A DNA stretch of 64,000 bases from Siphonodentalium dalli. Taxonomy: Eukaryota; Mollusca; Scaphopoda; Gadilida; Siphonodentaliidae. The stretch spans positions 264,214,077 through 264,278,076 of the forward strand of contig CP136061.1 of the NCBI GenBank assembly GCA_032622095.1, given 5' to 3'. A program made the position numbers and the translations under genes. The notes below the pieces were generated by a model that saw only the letters and a program-made list of their open reading frames with translations, was not told the DNA's origin and did not search any database. This document shows positions 48,372 to 60,464 of the stretch, one piece after another. The number at the start of each line of letters is the position of its first letter. The first letter of the stretch is position 1.

Positions 48372-49242
48372 GTCAGTCGTATTAGCTATATATGGCCACT
48401 TACCGTTCAAGTTATAACCCCATTAAAACTATGCTTCAAATGTAAATTATATGTAACTTGAATATGATCGGTCCCCAGGCCCTTTTTAGGTCATAGGTTC
48501 TAACCGACCATCGTTCATACTCGAACGCTTGTGTATATGATAGATGTGGTAATGGTAGAGAGAGCTAGTTAGGCAGGCCGTGAGATAGGTACACCCACTG
48601 CCTACATCAATATATATATACAATATACATGCACTGGCCGCAATGGGTTCCCGTTACTAGCCTATAGACATGAAGTATTAAAGTTATACACCTTCATCAG
48701 CGCGCTCTTAATGAGTTTTGAATTGGCATATGGGTACGAATCCAAACCATTCGGATGTAATTTATCGGAATGCCAATCATAACAATCTGTACAGAGAAAG
48801 CTAGTGGGAACGATACACACTGTTTGCGTAATTGACTAGACACATGGCGGTAAAGAAGCACCCTGATGTATCAAAGGTATATTTCAAGGATTTTTAATCG
48901 GCAACCAATTATTGAATATATTTTTGTTGGGCATGGTCATATGCACCACTGTGTTTCATATAAAACAAATAGTGGGTGGTTAAATCACCGAAGGCCAATA
49001 TTCCTGATGGTAAGTTATTTTTAGCATATGGGATACATTTATGACTAAATCGGTTATAGGAAATGAGGTAAATTGCACTTTATTATTTAAAAGGAATAAC
49101 GCTATACAAGCTTAAACACACAAACCATGGGTTTTTATCAACTTATTACGTGTAGCATATTTGGAGTTTAGTTATGTTCATCAAACACCGGCAATTGACA
49201 CCTCTGTCTGGATATTTATGTTATTACGATTGGGTCCCGTGT

Positions 49243-49821
49243 TCACCCTTTTTTAGTCGTAAGCGAATAGTCTCCATAGCTCCAAATCGTTCCGAATGTC
49301 CAAACTAATTCACTATTTAATTCTGAAATAGGTTTAGTTGTGCTTACAATGTAATCCAAAACTAGTTGTTCATTTAACATCTTTTCAATAGTGAAAATAG
49401 GACAAGGTTCCCTCATAATAATGTAACCATAAATTGATGTAACTTCTTCGAATTCCAAACTATAGTCATTAAAAACCGTGCTACGGTATTCAGCGAAGCG
49501 GGCAAAGTTATCACCGATAAGTACACGAATCTCATATATGTCTTTTTTAGTAATACCACTAAATATCCAACACTCAGAAAACAGTTGATCCAAAGTATCC
49601 AGTAAGGTATCTGTTTCAAATTCTGATCTCTCCATCAAAGCATTCAATCTCTTTCTACCATCATCAAAATTTCCTTCTAGAAGTTCCGTAATTATTATTT
49701 TACTCTCCCTTAAGAACCATGTATGTTGTAATTCTGTTTTGATGTCTCCATGTATCGTTGACGCGTTAACTAACTCCTTGTAAATTTTCTCAAGCATTTC
49801 TGTGGGTAATATTTCCTCCAT
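49243..49821 (-). CDS. 192-aa ORF in left arm, unknown, F-box-like N-terminus
   Basis: The longest ORF of the element, present in both arms with identical protein. It starts MEEILPTEMLEKIYKEL, which resembles the LPxE-LxxKI start of F-box motifs, but the rest of the F-box is not evident. The remainder is an acidic, probably helical protein with no known motif, ending TTKKG. It has no signal peptide, membrane segment or zinc finger. It is transcribed outward, toward the element's end. F-box-like proteins recruit ubiquitin ligases; that role here is speculation. Confidence 0.6.
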   Translation of the reverse strand: MEEILPTEMLEKIYKELVNASTIHGDIKTELQHTWFLRESKIIITELLEGNFDDGRKRLNALMERSEFETDTLLDTLDQLFSECWIFSGITKKDIYEIRVLIGDNFARFAEYRSTVFNDYSLEFEEVTSIYGYIIMREPCPIFTIEKMLNEQLVLDYIVSTTKPISELNSELVWTFGTIWSYGDYSLTTKKG

Positions 49822-50387
49822 AATTCCTAATTTACAAAACCATCTGTTTATTCGAGTAAATCCGCTAACTCACATGTCATTGGGCATGAGTTTCTCATAT
49901 AATTAACACAATCGGTTGTTCGTACCCATACCTAGTGAGCTTTTGATCTATAATAGCTAACGGTAATGTATTTAGTTCTTATTATAATATTTATAACCAA
50001 TCAAAATCCGTTGCTGAATTTAGCTATACGAGGACAAACGGAATGATAACAGCCGTTCAACAACTTGGTATTCCAGTCATAGTCATAGTTCATTTCATAT
50101 TATTGCTCTAAAATCTCCATTACATGTAGAAAATAAAGAGCCCATCTGATGTAGACTAGTATATAAGTACTTAGTGATTTATTTTCATCAATTATATGTA
50201 TTGTTACTCCTTTAAATATAGTCTGTTATACAGAGGATACATCGCCCACGTGACAGTATCGTGTCGCGAAAGGTATATACAAGTATATAAATGCGCGTCA
50301 GGTTTATGTATATGTCCCTGTTTCTTAAAGCAAATCCAGTACATATACGTGCGTTGAGACACGTGCAATTGCCACTAGTAAATCACG

Positions 50388-50395
50388 TATAAAAG
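50388..50395 (+). promoter_or_regulatory. TATA-like sequence in left arm pointing inward
   Basis: TATAAAAG within AATCACGTATAAAAGCTC. A diverged direct repeat of the surrounding ~40 bp at 50741 has AATAAACG instead. No ORF follows closely, so the transcript, if any, is unknown. Confidence 0.25.
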
Positions 50396-51996
50396 CTCTT
50401 TACTGCATAGTCAAACTGTTGAGTTTTCACACGTATTCTATGTCGTTTGTATGGACTATATACGTGGTATATGTCAGTATATACACGAATGTAATGTAAT
50501 CACGTATTAATTTCATATATTCTTCTCAAAACAACTCAGCACAACGCATCAATTCTGATGTCTATGGCGGTTCAAACAGTGTACACTTTCAGTGTTGTTA
50601 CCGTTTGATGCATACCATACTCATTTATGCATAATAACGCGGGTCTACATCGTTGCTATATACCTATATACGTCCATATTTCTTAAAGTATAGTATCTAT
50701 ACGTACATCATGGCGTATATTAAACCCCCTTTCACTGGTAAATCACGAATAAACGCTCTTTATTGTATAGTCAACTAACCATTTATACATACACGCTGCT
50801 CTATGGTGGTCTGTTGTGTCTTACCATTATACCATTATATGTAGAAGGTAATGTAGTCAAATATGTATAAGTCTGATTTTGTGTCAATGTGCCTGTTATT
50901 AATCTCATCAATTGGGTCATTTATAAGTCGTCAAACATGATGATTTCTAATCATCTAATAGGTATTATAAAAAATGCCTACTTCACAAATATTCTGAGTG
51001 CATTTCAGTGTATATTTCGTACTCTGTAAAAACGTGATTTGACCGCTAGTGATGTAGTGAAATAACCTATTTTATAGTTGTCAAATACGTACTAAAAATA
51101 TTGTCAATTTATGACTCATCTAATGAATTTTCCACACCTAGTGTCTACAATATGTTTATATATTGTGACTCATTACTACGATTGCAGTATGTCCACGTAT
51201 GTCAGATATTACATAACCTTGATAACTATGTTTAGAAATACCTGGTATATGAGATCATATTGTAGCTGACAGAGACTGGAATGCGACTTGCATCTACCAT
51301 CACGTGCGTTCAAATGACGTTACATGTACGATATGAGCCATTATATGTGTCGATGAGGTGTTATATCAGTATATTCATGCAATATTCGTAAATGACAGCA
51401 ACATATCTTTTCCCTCCCATTATCAAGCGAGATTTTGTGGTTAGATGACAAACATGGCATTTCGAATATATATAGCCTATTGGATACTTACTTCAAATGC
51501 TAAAATTGCCTCTTCAAAATAGTTAAAAGCACACATTTTTATTTCGAATTTCATTGTTTACGGTTAATTTTCTGTTGTGAAATTGGTCCTTTTATAAACG
51601 CGTATTACGTAGTTACAAAAAGCCCTAATTGACAAACATTTTAAGTGCTATTATGACTATATTCGACGAATAAAAAAAACGCCATTTGACATAGTACAAC
51701 AACGCGAAATGACTACTTTTTTAAACGCGAATTTGAAACAAAACTAATATACAAAAGAATTTTAAACTAAAATTATAAGTTTGGTTGATGTATAGTTTGG
51801 TTGACAGCATTTTCACACACAGAAGCGTTATGATAAAGATTCACCACGCACACAGAAGCGATCTTATACGGTGTAGCGGTATGTTACAGAGTTATCGTTC
51901 TTTTCGAGGCTAAAAAAAGCGCAGGCCGGCCCCTCCCTCTCCCCCGTTTTAAAAGGGGTGGGGTTAAGGGGAAGCGATCGAGCGTCACGAAAAAAA

Positions 51997-53692
51997 TTTC
52001 ACCCCATTTTACACATAACCTTTCTACATATTTACCACAATTCTACTTTTACCCTTACCCAATATAACCCCCTCCCTTCCGAACTTCTTAGCCATCATCT
52101 TTGTGCTACTTTGTGCATCATTCATGTTCTTTGCCCTATGTCCCTGTCATTTCCTATAAGTTTACACCATTGTGCATGTGTTCTCCTTTTTACTACTGTA
52201 TCCTTAATACACAAACCACCAAGTTCATACACATATATGTAATACTTTCCATTCATTCTCTGCTTTATGTTTACTCTTTTGTCGCGTTACATCCCCTATG
52301 TTTTCGATCAACTGCTTACACCTAAATTATATATATATATATATATATATGTGTGTCCCCTTTTACCCATCTCTTCTCCCCTCCACCCAGTTCATATGAT
52401 TTAGTTATACTTTTACCCATATGGCCCTATTTTCTCACTCCCTCTACCTGGTGCCATTTTATTTTCTATACCATTTAAGCCCCTTGCCGGCTCTTACCCA
52501 TAATTACTGTCTGCAAGCATGGTAACCCCTCTCCTTCCAAAGCAAAACCCCCACATTTCATATGATTTAGGTATATACTCAATGATTATTCTTATCTCAT
52601 CTACTTTAATTATGTACATGTTCCCCAACCCAGCTCTCTGCTATACACCTCTATGTATTTTACCCTATACCCCATTTACCTTGCTCCACATAACCACCTT
52701 TCATTCTTGTTTACCTTCACCTTTTGTACCTCTAAACACTTTGTTCTTCCCACAACAATCCCAATGTTTTCCTAGGAAAGTAATGCTTTCTACTCAACGT
52801 ATTCTCCAAATTATACCCTTCTGCACCCATTTACTTGCCTCTCACTCTCCCCATCGCCTTCCCCATTTTACACATGTATAAACCTCTGTTGAGTGGCTTT
52901 TGTTAGCCTCCTATACTCTTCGCTATACACCTATATACACTCTCCCAATGCCCCTTTACCCTTTTCCCATAAGCACCTTTCATGCTTTTAATGTCTCCCT
53001 TTTCCATTTTATACACCTCTTATTTTACCTCTGTTCTACCCACAACAATCCCAATGTTTTCCTAGGAAAGTAAGGCTTACACCTCAATGTTGTCTCCAAA
53101 TTATACCCTTCTGCCCCAATTTCTTGCCTCTCGCTCTCCCCATCTCCTTCCCCTTTTTGCACCATCTACATGTATAAACCTATATTGAGTGGCTTTTCTT
53201 AGCCTCCTATACTCTTCGATATACACCTCTGTACACTCTCCCACTGCCCCCCTTTACCCTTTTCCCATAAGCACCTTTCATGCTTTTAATGTCTCCCTTT
53301 TCCATTTTATACACCTCTTATTTTACCTCTGTTCTACCCACAACAATCCCAATGTTTTCCTAGGAAAGTAAGGCTTACACCTCAATGTTGTCTCCAAATT
53401 ATACCCTTCTCCCACAATTTCTTGCCTCACGCTCTCCCCATCTCCTTCCCCCTTTTGCACCATATACATGTATACACCTATATAGAGTGGCTTTTCCTAG
53501 CCTCCTAAGTTCTTCACTTTATGTTAATTCATATATTAAAAACCATGAACAGTGTACACTACCTAATCCATTATCATCTCCAATTAATACACGGTCATAT
53601 CATCCCATCCCCCTGTCCCACACTCCATTACCCCTCATACTGTGTCGTTTCCCTCATCCATTGCCTCTGCCTTATACTTTTCTTCTATGACA
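51997..53692. other. Pyrimidine-rich core between the giant inverted repeats
   Basis: About 1.7 kb strongly enriched in C and T on the plus strand. ORFs here (e.g. 52519-52881) are low-complexity and without known motifs, so I see no gene. A (TA)n run lies near 52328-52350. It includes the ~295-bp tandem repeat listed separately. Confidence 0.7.
52749..53510. repeat. About 295-bp tandem repeat in the core
   Basis: CACAACAATCCCAATG followed by TTTTCCTAGGAAAGTAA recurs at 52751, 53041 and 53339 (spacings 290 and 298 bp). The second and third units are closest. The last unit is partial. Confidence 0.85.
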
Positions 53693-55687
53693 TTTTTTTC
53701 GTGACGCTCGATCGCTTCCCCTTAACCCCACCCCTTTTAAAACGGGGGAGAGGGAGGGGCCGGCCTGCGCTTTTTTTAGCCTCGAAAAGAACGATAACTC
53801 TGTAACATACCGCTACACCGTATAAGATCGCTTCTGTGTGCGTGGTGAATCTTTATCATAACGCTTCTGTGTGTGAAAATGCTGTCAACCAAACTATACA
53901 TCAACCAAACTTATAATTTTAGTTTAAAATTCTTTTGTATATTAGTTTTGTTTCAAATTCGCGTTTAAAAAAGTAGTCATTTCGCGTTGTTGTACTATGT
54001 CAAATGGCGTTTTTTTTATTCGTCGAATATAGTCATAATAGCACTTAAAATGTTTGTCAATTAGGGCTTTTTGTAACTACGTAATACGCGTTTATAAAAG
54101 GACCAATTTCATAACAGAAAATTAACCGTAAACAATGAAATTCGAAATAAAAATGTGTGCTTTTAACTATTTTGAAGAGGCAATTTTAGCATTTGAAGTA
54201 AGTATCCAATAGGCTATATATATTCGAAATGCCATGTTTGTCATCTAACCACAAAATCTCGCTTGATAATGGGAGGGAAAAGATATGTTGCTGTCATTTA
54301 CGAATATTGCATGAATATACTGATATAACACCTCACCGACACATATAATGGCTCATATCGTACATGTAACGTCATTCGAACGCACGTGATGGTAGATGCA
54401 AGTCGCATTCCAGTCTCTGTCAGCTACAATATGATCTCATATACCAGGTATTTCTAAACATAGTTATCAAGGTTATGTAATATCTGACATACGTGGACAT
54501 ACTGCAATCGTAGTAATGAGTCACAATATATAAACATATTGTAGACACTAGGTGTGGAAAATTCATTAGATGAGTCATAAATTGACAATATTTTTAGTAC
54601 GTATTTGACAACTATAAAATAGGTTATTTCACTACATCACTAGCGGTCAAATCACGTTTTTACAGAGTACGAAATATACACTGAAATGCACTCAGAATAT
54701 TTGTGAAGTAGGCATTTTTTATAATACCTATTAGATGATTAGAAATCATCATGTTTGACGACTTATAAATGACCCAATTGATGAGATTAATAACAGGCAC
54801 ATTGACACAAAATCAGACTTATACATATTTGACTACATTACCTTCTACATATAATGGTATAATGGTAAGACACAACAGACCACCATAGAGCAGCGTGTAT
54901 GTATAAATGGTTAGTTGACTATACAATAAAGAGCGTTTATTCGTGATTTACCAGTCAAAGGGGGTTTAATATACGCCATGATGTACGTATAGATACTATA
55001 CTTTAAGAAATATGGACGTATATAGGTATATAGCAACGATGTAGACCCGCGTTATTATGCATAAATGAGTATGGTATGCATCAAACGGTAACAACACTGA
55101 AAGTGTACACTGTTTGAACCGCCATAGACATCAGAATTGATGCGTTGTGCTGAGTTGTTTTGAGAAGAATATATGAAATTAATACGTGATTACATTACAT
55201 TCGTGTATATACTGACATATACCACGTATATAGTCCATACAAACGACATAGAATACGTGTGAAAACTCAACAGTTTGACTATGCAGTAAAGAGCTTTTAT
55301 ACGTGATTTACTAGTGGCAATTGCACGTGTCTCAACGCACGTATATGTACTGGATTTGCTTTAAGAAACAGGGACATATACATAAACCTGACGCGCATTT
55401 ATATACTTGTATATACCTTTCGCGACACGATACTGTCACGTGGGCGATGTATCCTCTGTATAACAGACTATATTTAAAGGAGTAACAATACATATAATTG
55501 ATGAAAATAAATCACTAAGTACTTATATACTAGTCTACATCAGATGGGCTCTTTATTTTCTACATGTAATGGAGATTTTAGAGCAATAATATGAAATGAA
55601 CTATGACTATGACTGGAATACCAAGTTGTTGAACGGCTGTTATCATTCCGTTTGTCCTCGTATAGCTAAATTCAGCAACGGATTTTG

Positions 55688-55701
55688 ATTGGTTATAAAT
55701 A
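55688..55701 (+). promoter_or_regulatory. CCAAT/TATA-like pair upstream of the 192-aa ORF (right arm)
   Basis: ATTGG (55688-55692) and TATAAATA (55694-55701) lie about 165 bp before the ATG at 55868. They are too close to each other for a classical arrangement, so only the TATA-like part may matter. The same sequence is present in inverted form in the left arm. Confidence 0.3.
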
Positions 55702-55867
55702 TTATAATAAGAACTAAATACATTACCGTTAGCTATTATAGATCAAAAGCTCACTAGGTATGGGTACGAACAACCGATTGTGTTAATTATATGAGAAACT
55801 CATGCCCAATGACATGTGAGTTAGCGGATTTACTCGAATAAACAGATGGTTTTGTAAATTAGGAATT

Positions 55868-56446
55868 ATGGAGGAAATATTACCCACAGAAATGCTTGAG
55901 AAAATTTACAAGGAGTTAGTTAACGCGTCAACGATACATGGAGACATCAAAACAGAATTACAACATACATGGTTCTTAAGGGAGAGTAAAATAATAATTA
56001 CGGAACTTCTAGAAGGAAATTTTGATGATGGTAGAAAGAGATTGAATGCTTTGATGGAGAGATCAGAATTTGAAACAGATACCTTACTGGATACTTTGGA
56101 TCAACTGTTTTCTGAGTGTTGGATATTTAGTGGTATTACTAAAAAAGACATATATGAGATTCGTGTACTTATCGGTGATAACTTTGCCCGCTTCGCTGAA
56201 TACCGTAGCACGGTTTTTAATGACTATAGTTTGGAATTCGAAGAAGTTACATCAATTTATGGTTACATTATTATGAGGGAACCTTGTCCTATTTTCACTA
56301 TTGAAAAGATGTTAAATGAACAACTAGTTTTGGATTACATTGTAAGCACAACTAAACCTATTTCAGAATTAAATAGTGAATTAGTTTGGACATTCGGAAC
56401 GATTTGGAGCTATGGAGACTATTCGCTTACGACTAAAAAAGGGTGA
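55868..56446 (+). CDS. 192-aa ORF in right arm, unknown, F-box-like N-terminus
   Basis: Protein identical to the left-arm ORF (49821-49243). It ends TTKKG just before a single-base difference between the arms (CACGTGACC here, CACGGGACC there), which lies outside the frame. It reads outward. See the left-arm entry for motif discussion. Confidence 0.6.
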   Translation: MEEILPTEMLEKIYKELVNASTIHGDIKTELQHTWFLRESKIIITELLEGNFDDGRKRLNALMERSEFETDTLLDTLDQLFSECWIFSGITKKDIYEIRVLIGDNFARFAEYRSTVFNDYSLEFEEVTSIYGYIIMREPCPIFTIEKMLNEQLVLDYIVSTTKPISELNSELVWTFGTIWSYGDYSLTTKKG

Positions 56447-57317
56447 ACACGTGACCCAATCGTAATAACATAAATATCCAGACAGAGGTGTCAATTGCCG
56501 GTGTTTGATGAACATAACTAAACTCCAAATATGCTACACGTAATAAGTTGATAAAAACCCATGGTTTGTGTGTTTAAGCTTGTATAGCGTTATTCCTTTT
56601 AAATAATAAAGTGCAATTTACCTCATTTCCTATAACCGATTTAGTCATAAATGTATCCCATATGCTAAAAATAACTTACCATCGGGAATATTGGCCTTCG
56701 GTGATTTAACCACCCACTATTTGTTTTATATGAAACACAGTGGTGCATATGACCATGCCCAACAAAAATATATTCAATAATTGGTTGCCGATTAAAAATC
56801 CTTGAAATATACCTTTGATACATCAGGGTGCTTCTTTACCGCCGTGTGTCTAGTCAATTACGCAAACAGTGTGTATCGTTCCCACTAGCTTTCTCTGTAC
56901 AGATTGTTATGATTGGCATTCCGATAAATTACATCCGAATGGTTTGGATTCGTACCCATATGCCAATTCAAAACTCATTAAGAGCGCGCTGATGAAGGTG
57001 TATAACTTTAATACTTCATGTCTATAGGCTAGTAACGGGAACCCATTGCGGCCAGTGCATGTATATCGTATATATATATTGATGTAGGCAGTGGGTGTAC
57101 CTATCTCACGGCCTGCCTAACTAGCTCTCTCTACCATTACCACATCTATCATATACACAAGCGTTCGAGTATGAACGATGGTCGGTTAGAACCTATGACC
57201 TAAAAAGGGCCTGGGGACCGATCATATTCAAGTTACATATAATTTACATTTGAAGCATAGTTTTAATGGGGTTATAACTTGAACGGTAAGTGGCCATATA
57301 TAGCTAATACGACTGAC

Positions 57318-57596
57318 TTAGACCATATTTTGCCATTCTAAATGATACAAATGCTTACATATTAGTCTATGTGAAGAGTGAGTACGCATTTTGTCTGTGA
57401 CATAAACTGGCATATTGATATAAACTAACAACCATTTGTAAGCTAAATAACACTGTATATAATATACAAAAATACCCAACTCCATTCGAAATGCAGAGAA
57501 TTGAGTTACCTGCTCATGTAATTCACATGAAACGTGATGTGCATCAATGTGGTACAATATTATGCTATAGGTACCATTTCTAAAGTATACAACCAT
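57318..57596 (-). CDS. Small ORF in right arm (92 aa), unknown
   Basis: Counterpart of 48093-48371 with one residue changed (YINMPVY context, Phe to Val just before). Hydrophobic middle. Coding status is doubtful. Confidence 0.25.
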   Translation of the reverse strand: MVVYFRNGTYSIILYHIDAHHVSCELHEQVTQFSAFRMELGIFVYYIQCYLAYKWLLVYINMPVYVTDKMRTHSSHRLICKHLYHLEWQNMV

Positions 57597-57745
57597 AACT
57601 CATCACTAGAAGACTTTAATCCCGAGTTATTGTGTTGTGTGTAACAGCGGGACTCAGTAATGGGTGTTCTTTGCTTTTGGATTAGGTTGCTTCGGTGACC
57701 ATGTTGAACCCTATGCGTAATGTATTGTCTGATTATAGACACAAA

Positions 57746-59051
57746 TGACGTGTACCTTTAAGGTATGTGACCCCGCGGGTATAATACTATGCTATTGGAA
57801 CCATTTCTGAAGTAAATAAGTTTACTAAGGTGGACATGTTTAACCCTACTTGTAATGTATTGTCTGATTATAGACAAAAGTGACGTGTACCTTTAAGGTA
57901 TGTGACCAAAATGCGGTGATTTGTATGTTATTTGAACCATATCTGAAGTAGTGACACCTTATTATTATCAGTAACACTGTGCCAATGCATTATATTATGT
58001 ATGTTTGTCTCCCATAAATGTACAGGCTAATATGACCTATAAATTGAAGGTAATTGGATAGTCTGTTACAATGTTGTTGTCGTAAATTTTATTTGAATGA
58101 AAGCATGTAGATTGCATAAATCTTTGTTAAAACTAGGTACATTCAAACTATTTGGGAAATAAAGAGCGTTTTTGTTGATGTATACGCGGAATTAGGTTTA
58201 AGTGCATAAATGACGTGTACCTTTAAGGTATGTGACCAAAATGCTTTGTATGTTATTTGAACCATATCTGAAGTAGTGACACACTAGAAAACCTTAATTT
58301 CTACAGAAACATTAATTTTGTTTATCTCTCAGTCTCCACGTACAGATGCAGAAGCCATTAGGAGCATGCATTTGAATGACAGACGTATCGTGGCATTAAA
58401 TAACTTAAACATGTGTTTAATTACGAAGCTTCGAGAAATTGTGTGTAGGATTTACTTTATTTGAAATGTTCAAATATCTATTGACAAGGCGTTGATTGAT
58501 TCCTAATAGTTCGATTACAGATATTAAAGGGGTATTTAGAGAAAAAGCTTAACTACTGTTAGTGATGATTTAATCAATTGTACCATAACAGTTGACCATT
58601 AGGAGGGATACATAATAGGGAGTCAGTATGTATTCAGGGTTCATGCCGCTCGCTGTATAACTTTTGTGATAATTAAATTGCATGGGTTATGCTCTGTAAG
58701 CATATGTTGTATAATTAGTATTGGCTGCTTCGAGTTTAATACGCTTTTCTGCTAACTCACACGGGCCAAGAATTTTTCAGAAATGGATAGATTATGTGTT
58801 ATTAGCTTTTGTGAGAGCAAGTGCCTCGCTGGTCTGTTTAGTGCCCATCTGTTTGTGAAAATGTATAATGCTTGGTGTCCCTACATTTTTCATAAATGCT
58901 TTAAGATGGATAGATAGGTAAATTTATGAAGTGATGGTCACATATGCTCATTTTAAATCTATTCACAAACACCCTTGCACAGAAGCCATGTACCTTTAAG
59001 GTTTGTGACCAAAATGCTTTGTATGCTATATGAGCCATTTCTGAAGTAATA
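57746..59051. repeat. Repeated ~65-bp module in right arm
   Basis: Inverted counterparts of the left-arm modules, at about 57746-57815, 57881-57951, 58211-58277 and 58987-59051. The 58987 copy has GGTTTGTGACC instead of GGTATGTGACC, a difference from the left arm. Confidence 0.65.
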
Positions 59052-59397
59052 ACAAATCAATACCTTCATTTCCTACAGTGTTGATTCGTACATCGAATGT
59101 ACATGCATAATTTGTGACATCTAACTTGAAGGTAAGTGGCCAATTACAATTTTGTTACCGTTTAACATTCATTCATAATGAGTGCCATGCATGTGTCCCT
59201 TTAGAGTGCATTGTGTTCCCCTTAACTTGCACATACCGAGATTACCCTTTTAATATTCCCCACCGTGAGTGCAGTGTCCCCCTTTAAAGGTGTCATAGCG
59301 TGGGTGCACACAAGACTGTACTGTGAAAGGTTATAGCGCAGAAACAAACAGGAAAGATATTTTAATTAGTTATTCATGGGGGTTCAAAGAGATTGCT

Positions 59398-59736
59398 TTA
59401 CCATTCTGACCTGTTGAGTGCAATGGATCTATGAGTATGCCTATGGCGTAAGATGGTAACACGTCTGGTTTTCGGTCCACATTGAGTCATATATGTAGTC
59501 GGATGAGAAATGTTGTGCTTTATGTGATATAAATAGGGGAATGTATGAAATGGTGGTATTATACGTTCAGCAAAGTAATGACAGATTAAACACCCATATT
59601 TGCATAGCCCTCGCTTACAGGTTCCGAGAATATTCAATATGTAGAGAGATGCTGTCGTTATCTGTATCGTGGCAGTTAATGACTTAAACGTGTGTTTAAT
59701 TACGAAGCTTCGAGAAAGTGTGATAATGTGGGCCAT
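59398..59736 (-). CDS. Small ORF in right arm (112 aa), unknown
   Basis: Identical in protein to 45953-46291. No recognised domain. Confidence 0.3.
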   Translation of the reverse strand: MAHIITLSRSFVIKHTFKSLTATIQITTASLYILNILGTCKRGLCKYGCLICHYFAERIIPPFHTFPYLYHIKHNISHPTTYMTQCGPKTRRVTILRHRHTHRSIALNRSEW

Positions 59737-60156
59737 GATGCTCTGTTATTGTTCTGTTTGGAGAATGTTCCAGCAATGGTTATATGTTGTGTTATTAGCT
59801 TGAGAGCCCTGTGCCCAGCAGCGGGTGCATAATACAACGTGCTTAGAAGTTAATTAACAGACAAAGGTGCGTCTGCCTTCAGCATTGTTAGTTTAAACGG
59901 CCATATACAAGTATGAATTGTCTTACACGAATACATTATGGATTTACTAGAATGTTGTAGAAAACAAAAATAAATGATTTTAACTGCCTAAATTCTATGC
60001 GTGGAGAACGGTAAATAGATAGATGCTATGATAGCCTATGTGTGTACCGTGTGAAATTAACATTGGGACTTTACAGTTATATAAGTTTAAAGAGGCCATA
60101 GACAAGTATGAATTTTATTACACGAATACATTATGGATTTTACTAGAAAAAAATGT

Positions 60157-60285
60157 TCTAGAATTTTCCAGAACAATAAAAATGTTCCAGAAAAAAAATG
60201 TTCCAGATTGTTCCAGAACAATAAAAATGTTCCAGAACAATAAAAATTTCTAGATTGTTCCAGAACAATAAATATGTTCCAGAAA
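60157..60285. promoter_or_regulatory. Cluster of heat-shock-element-like TTCnnGAA motifs, right arm
   Basis: Mirror of the left cluster (TTCCAGAA repeated). The two clusters lie 170-310 bp from the two ends of the element. Confidence 0.5.
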
Positions 60286-60464
60286 TTACGTGGGAAGGAA
60301 GGAGGAGCGATATATAATAATTAAAGGGGGCGTTGCCATACTATGGGGACATATACATATATACACAGCATAGTAAAGGGGGCGTTGCCATACTATGGAG
60401 CCATAGACCTATAGGAGAAGGGTCCCACACATACATGGGCTATAGTCACAATCATGCTGCTGCT

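Larger units (their letters stand above)
45226..51996. repeat. Left giant inverted repeat (6771 bp)
   Basis: It runs from AGCAGCATGATTG to the seven A's after GTCACG at 51996. It contains, from the outside in: two copies of CATAGTATGGCAACGCC, the TTCnnGAA cluster, the 112-aa ORF, the repeated ~65-bp module, small ORFs, the 192-aa ORF on the minus strand, and an AT-rich stretch to the inner border. Internal repeats include TTTCTCGAAGCTTCGTAATT at 45970 and 47250 and AATCACGTATAAAAGCTC-like at 50381 and 50742. Confidence 0.9.
45226..60464. mobile_element. 15.2-kb element with giant (6.77-kb) terminal inverted repeats, Maverick/Polinton-like ends
   Basis: Seen: a left arm 45226-51996 is the reverse complement of a right arm 53693-60464, around a 1.7-kb core. 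Ends are AGCAGC... and ...GCTGCT, and a 6-bp direct repeat CATAGG flanks them. Known: Maverick/Polinton elements are usually 15-20 kb with 6-bp duplications and termini beginning AG, but their inverted repeats are normally far shorter and they encode PolB, integrase, ATPase and capsid proteins. None of these is visible here. Inference: a non-autonomous or rearranged element mobilised by an integrase of that kind. By eye the arms differ at scattered positions (examples near 47283/58385, 49015/56685, 51318/54377, and the number of terminal AGC triplets), so the copy is recent but not identical. An alternative is an unrelated giant inverted-repeat transposon. Confidence 0.8.
53693..60464. repeat. 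Right giant inverted repeat (6772 bp)
   Basis: Reverse complement of the left arm, from seven T's before CGTGACG to GCTGCTGCT at the outer end. One more AGC triplet is present here than at the left end. It carries second copies of every feature of the left arm in inverted order. Confidence 0.9.

Noticed and set aside
52519-52881. ORFs in the pyrimidine-rich core as element proteins
   Set aside because: Composition is dominated by Pro, Leu, Ser, Thr and Phe as expected from C/T-rich sequence. They lie across tandem repeats and have no conserved motif.
45226-60464. Palindrome as a pure assembly artefact
   Set aside because: The arms differ at scattered positions, a 6-bp direct repeat flanks the ends, and an unoccupied related site exists. 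An artefact would not normally produce all three. Long-read confirmation is still desirable.
45226-60464. Polinton core genes (PolB, integrase, ATPase, protease, capsid)
   Set aside because: I looked through the open frames of both arms and the core and saw no motif of any of them.
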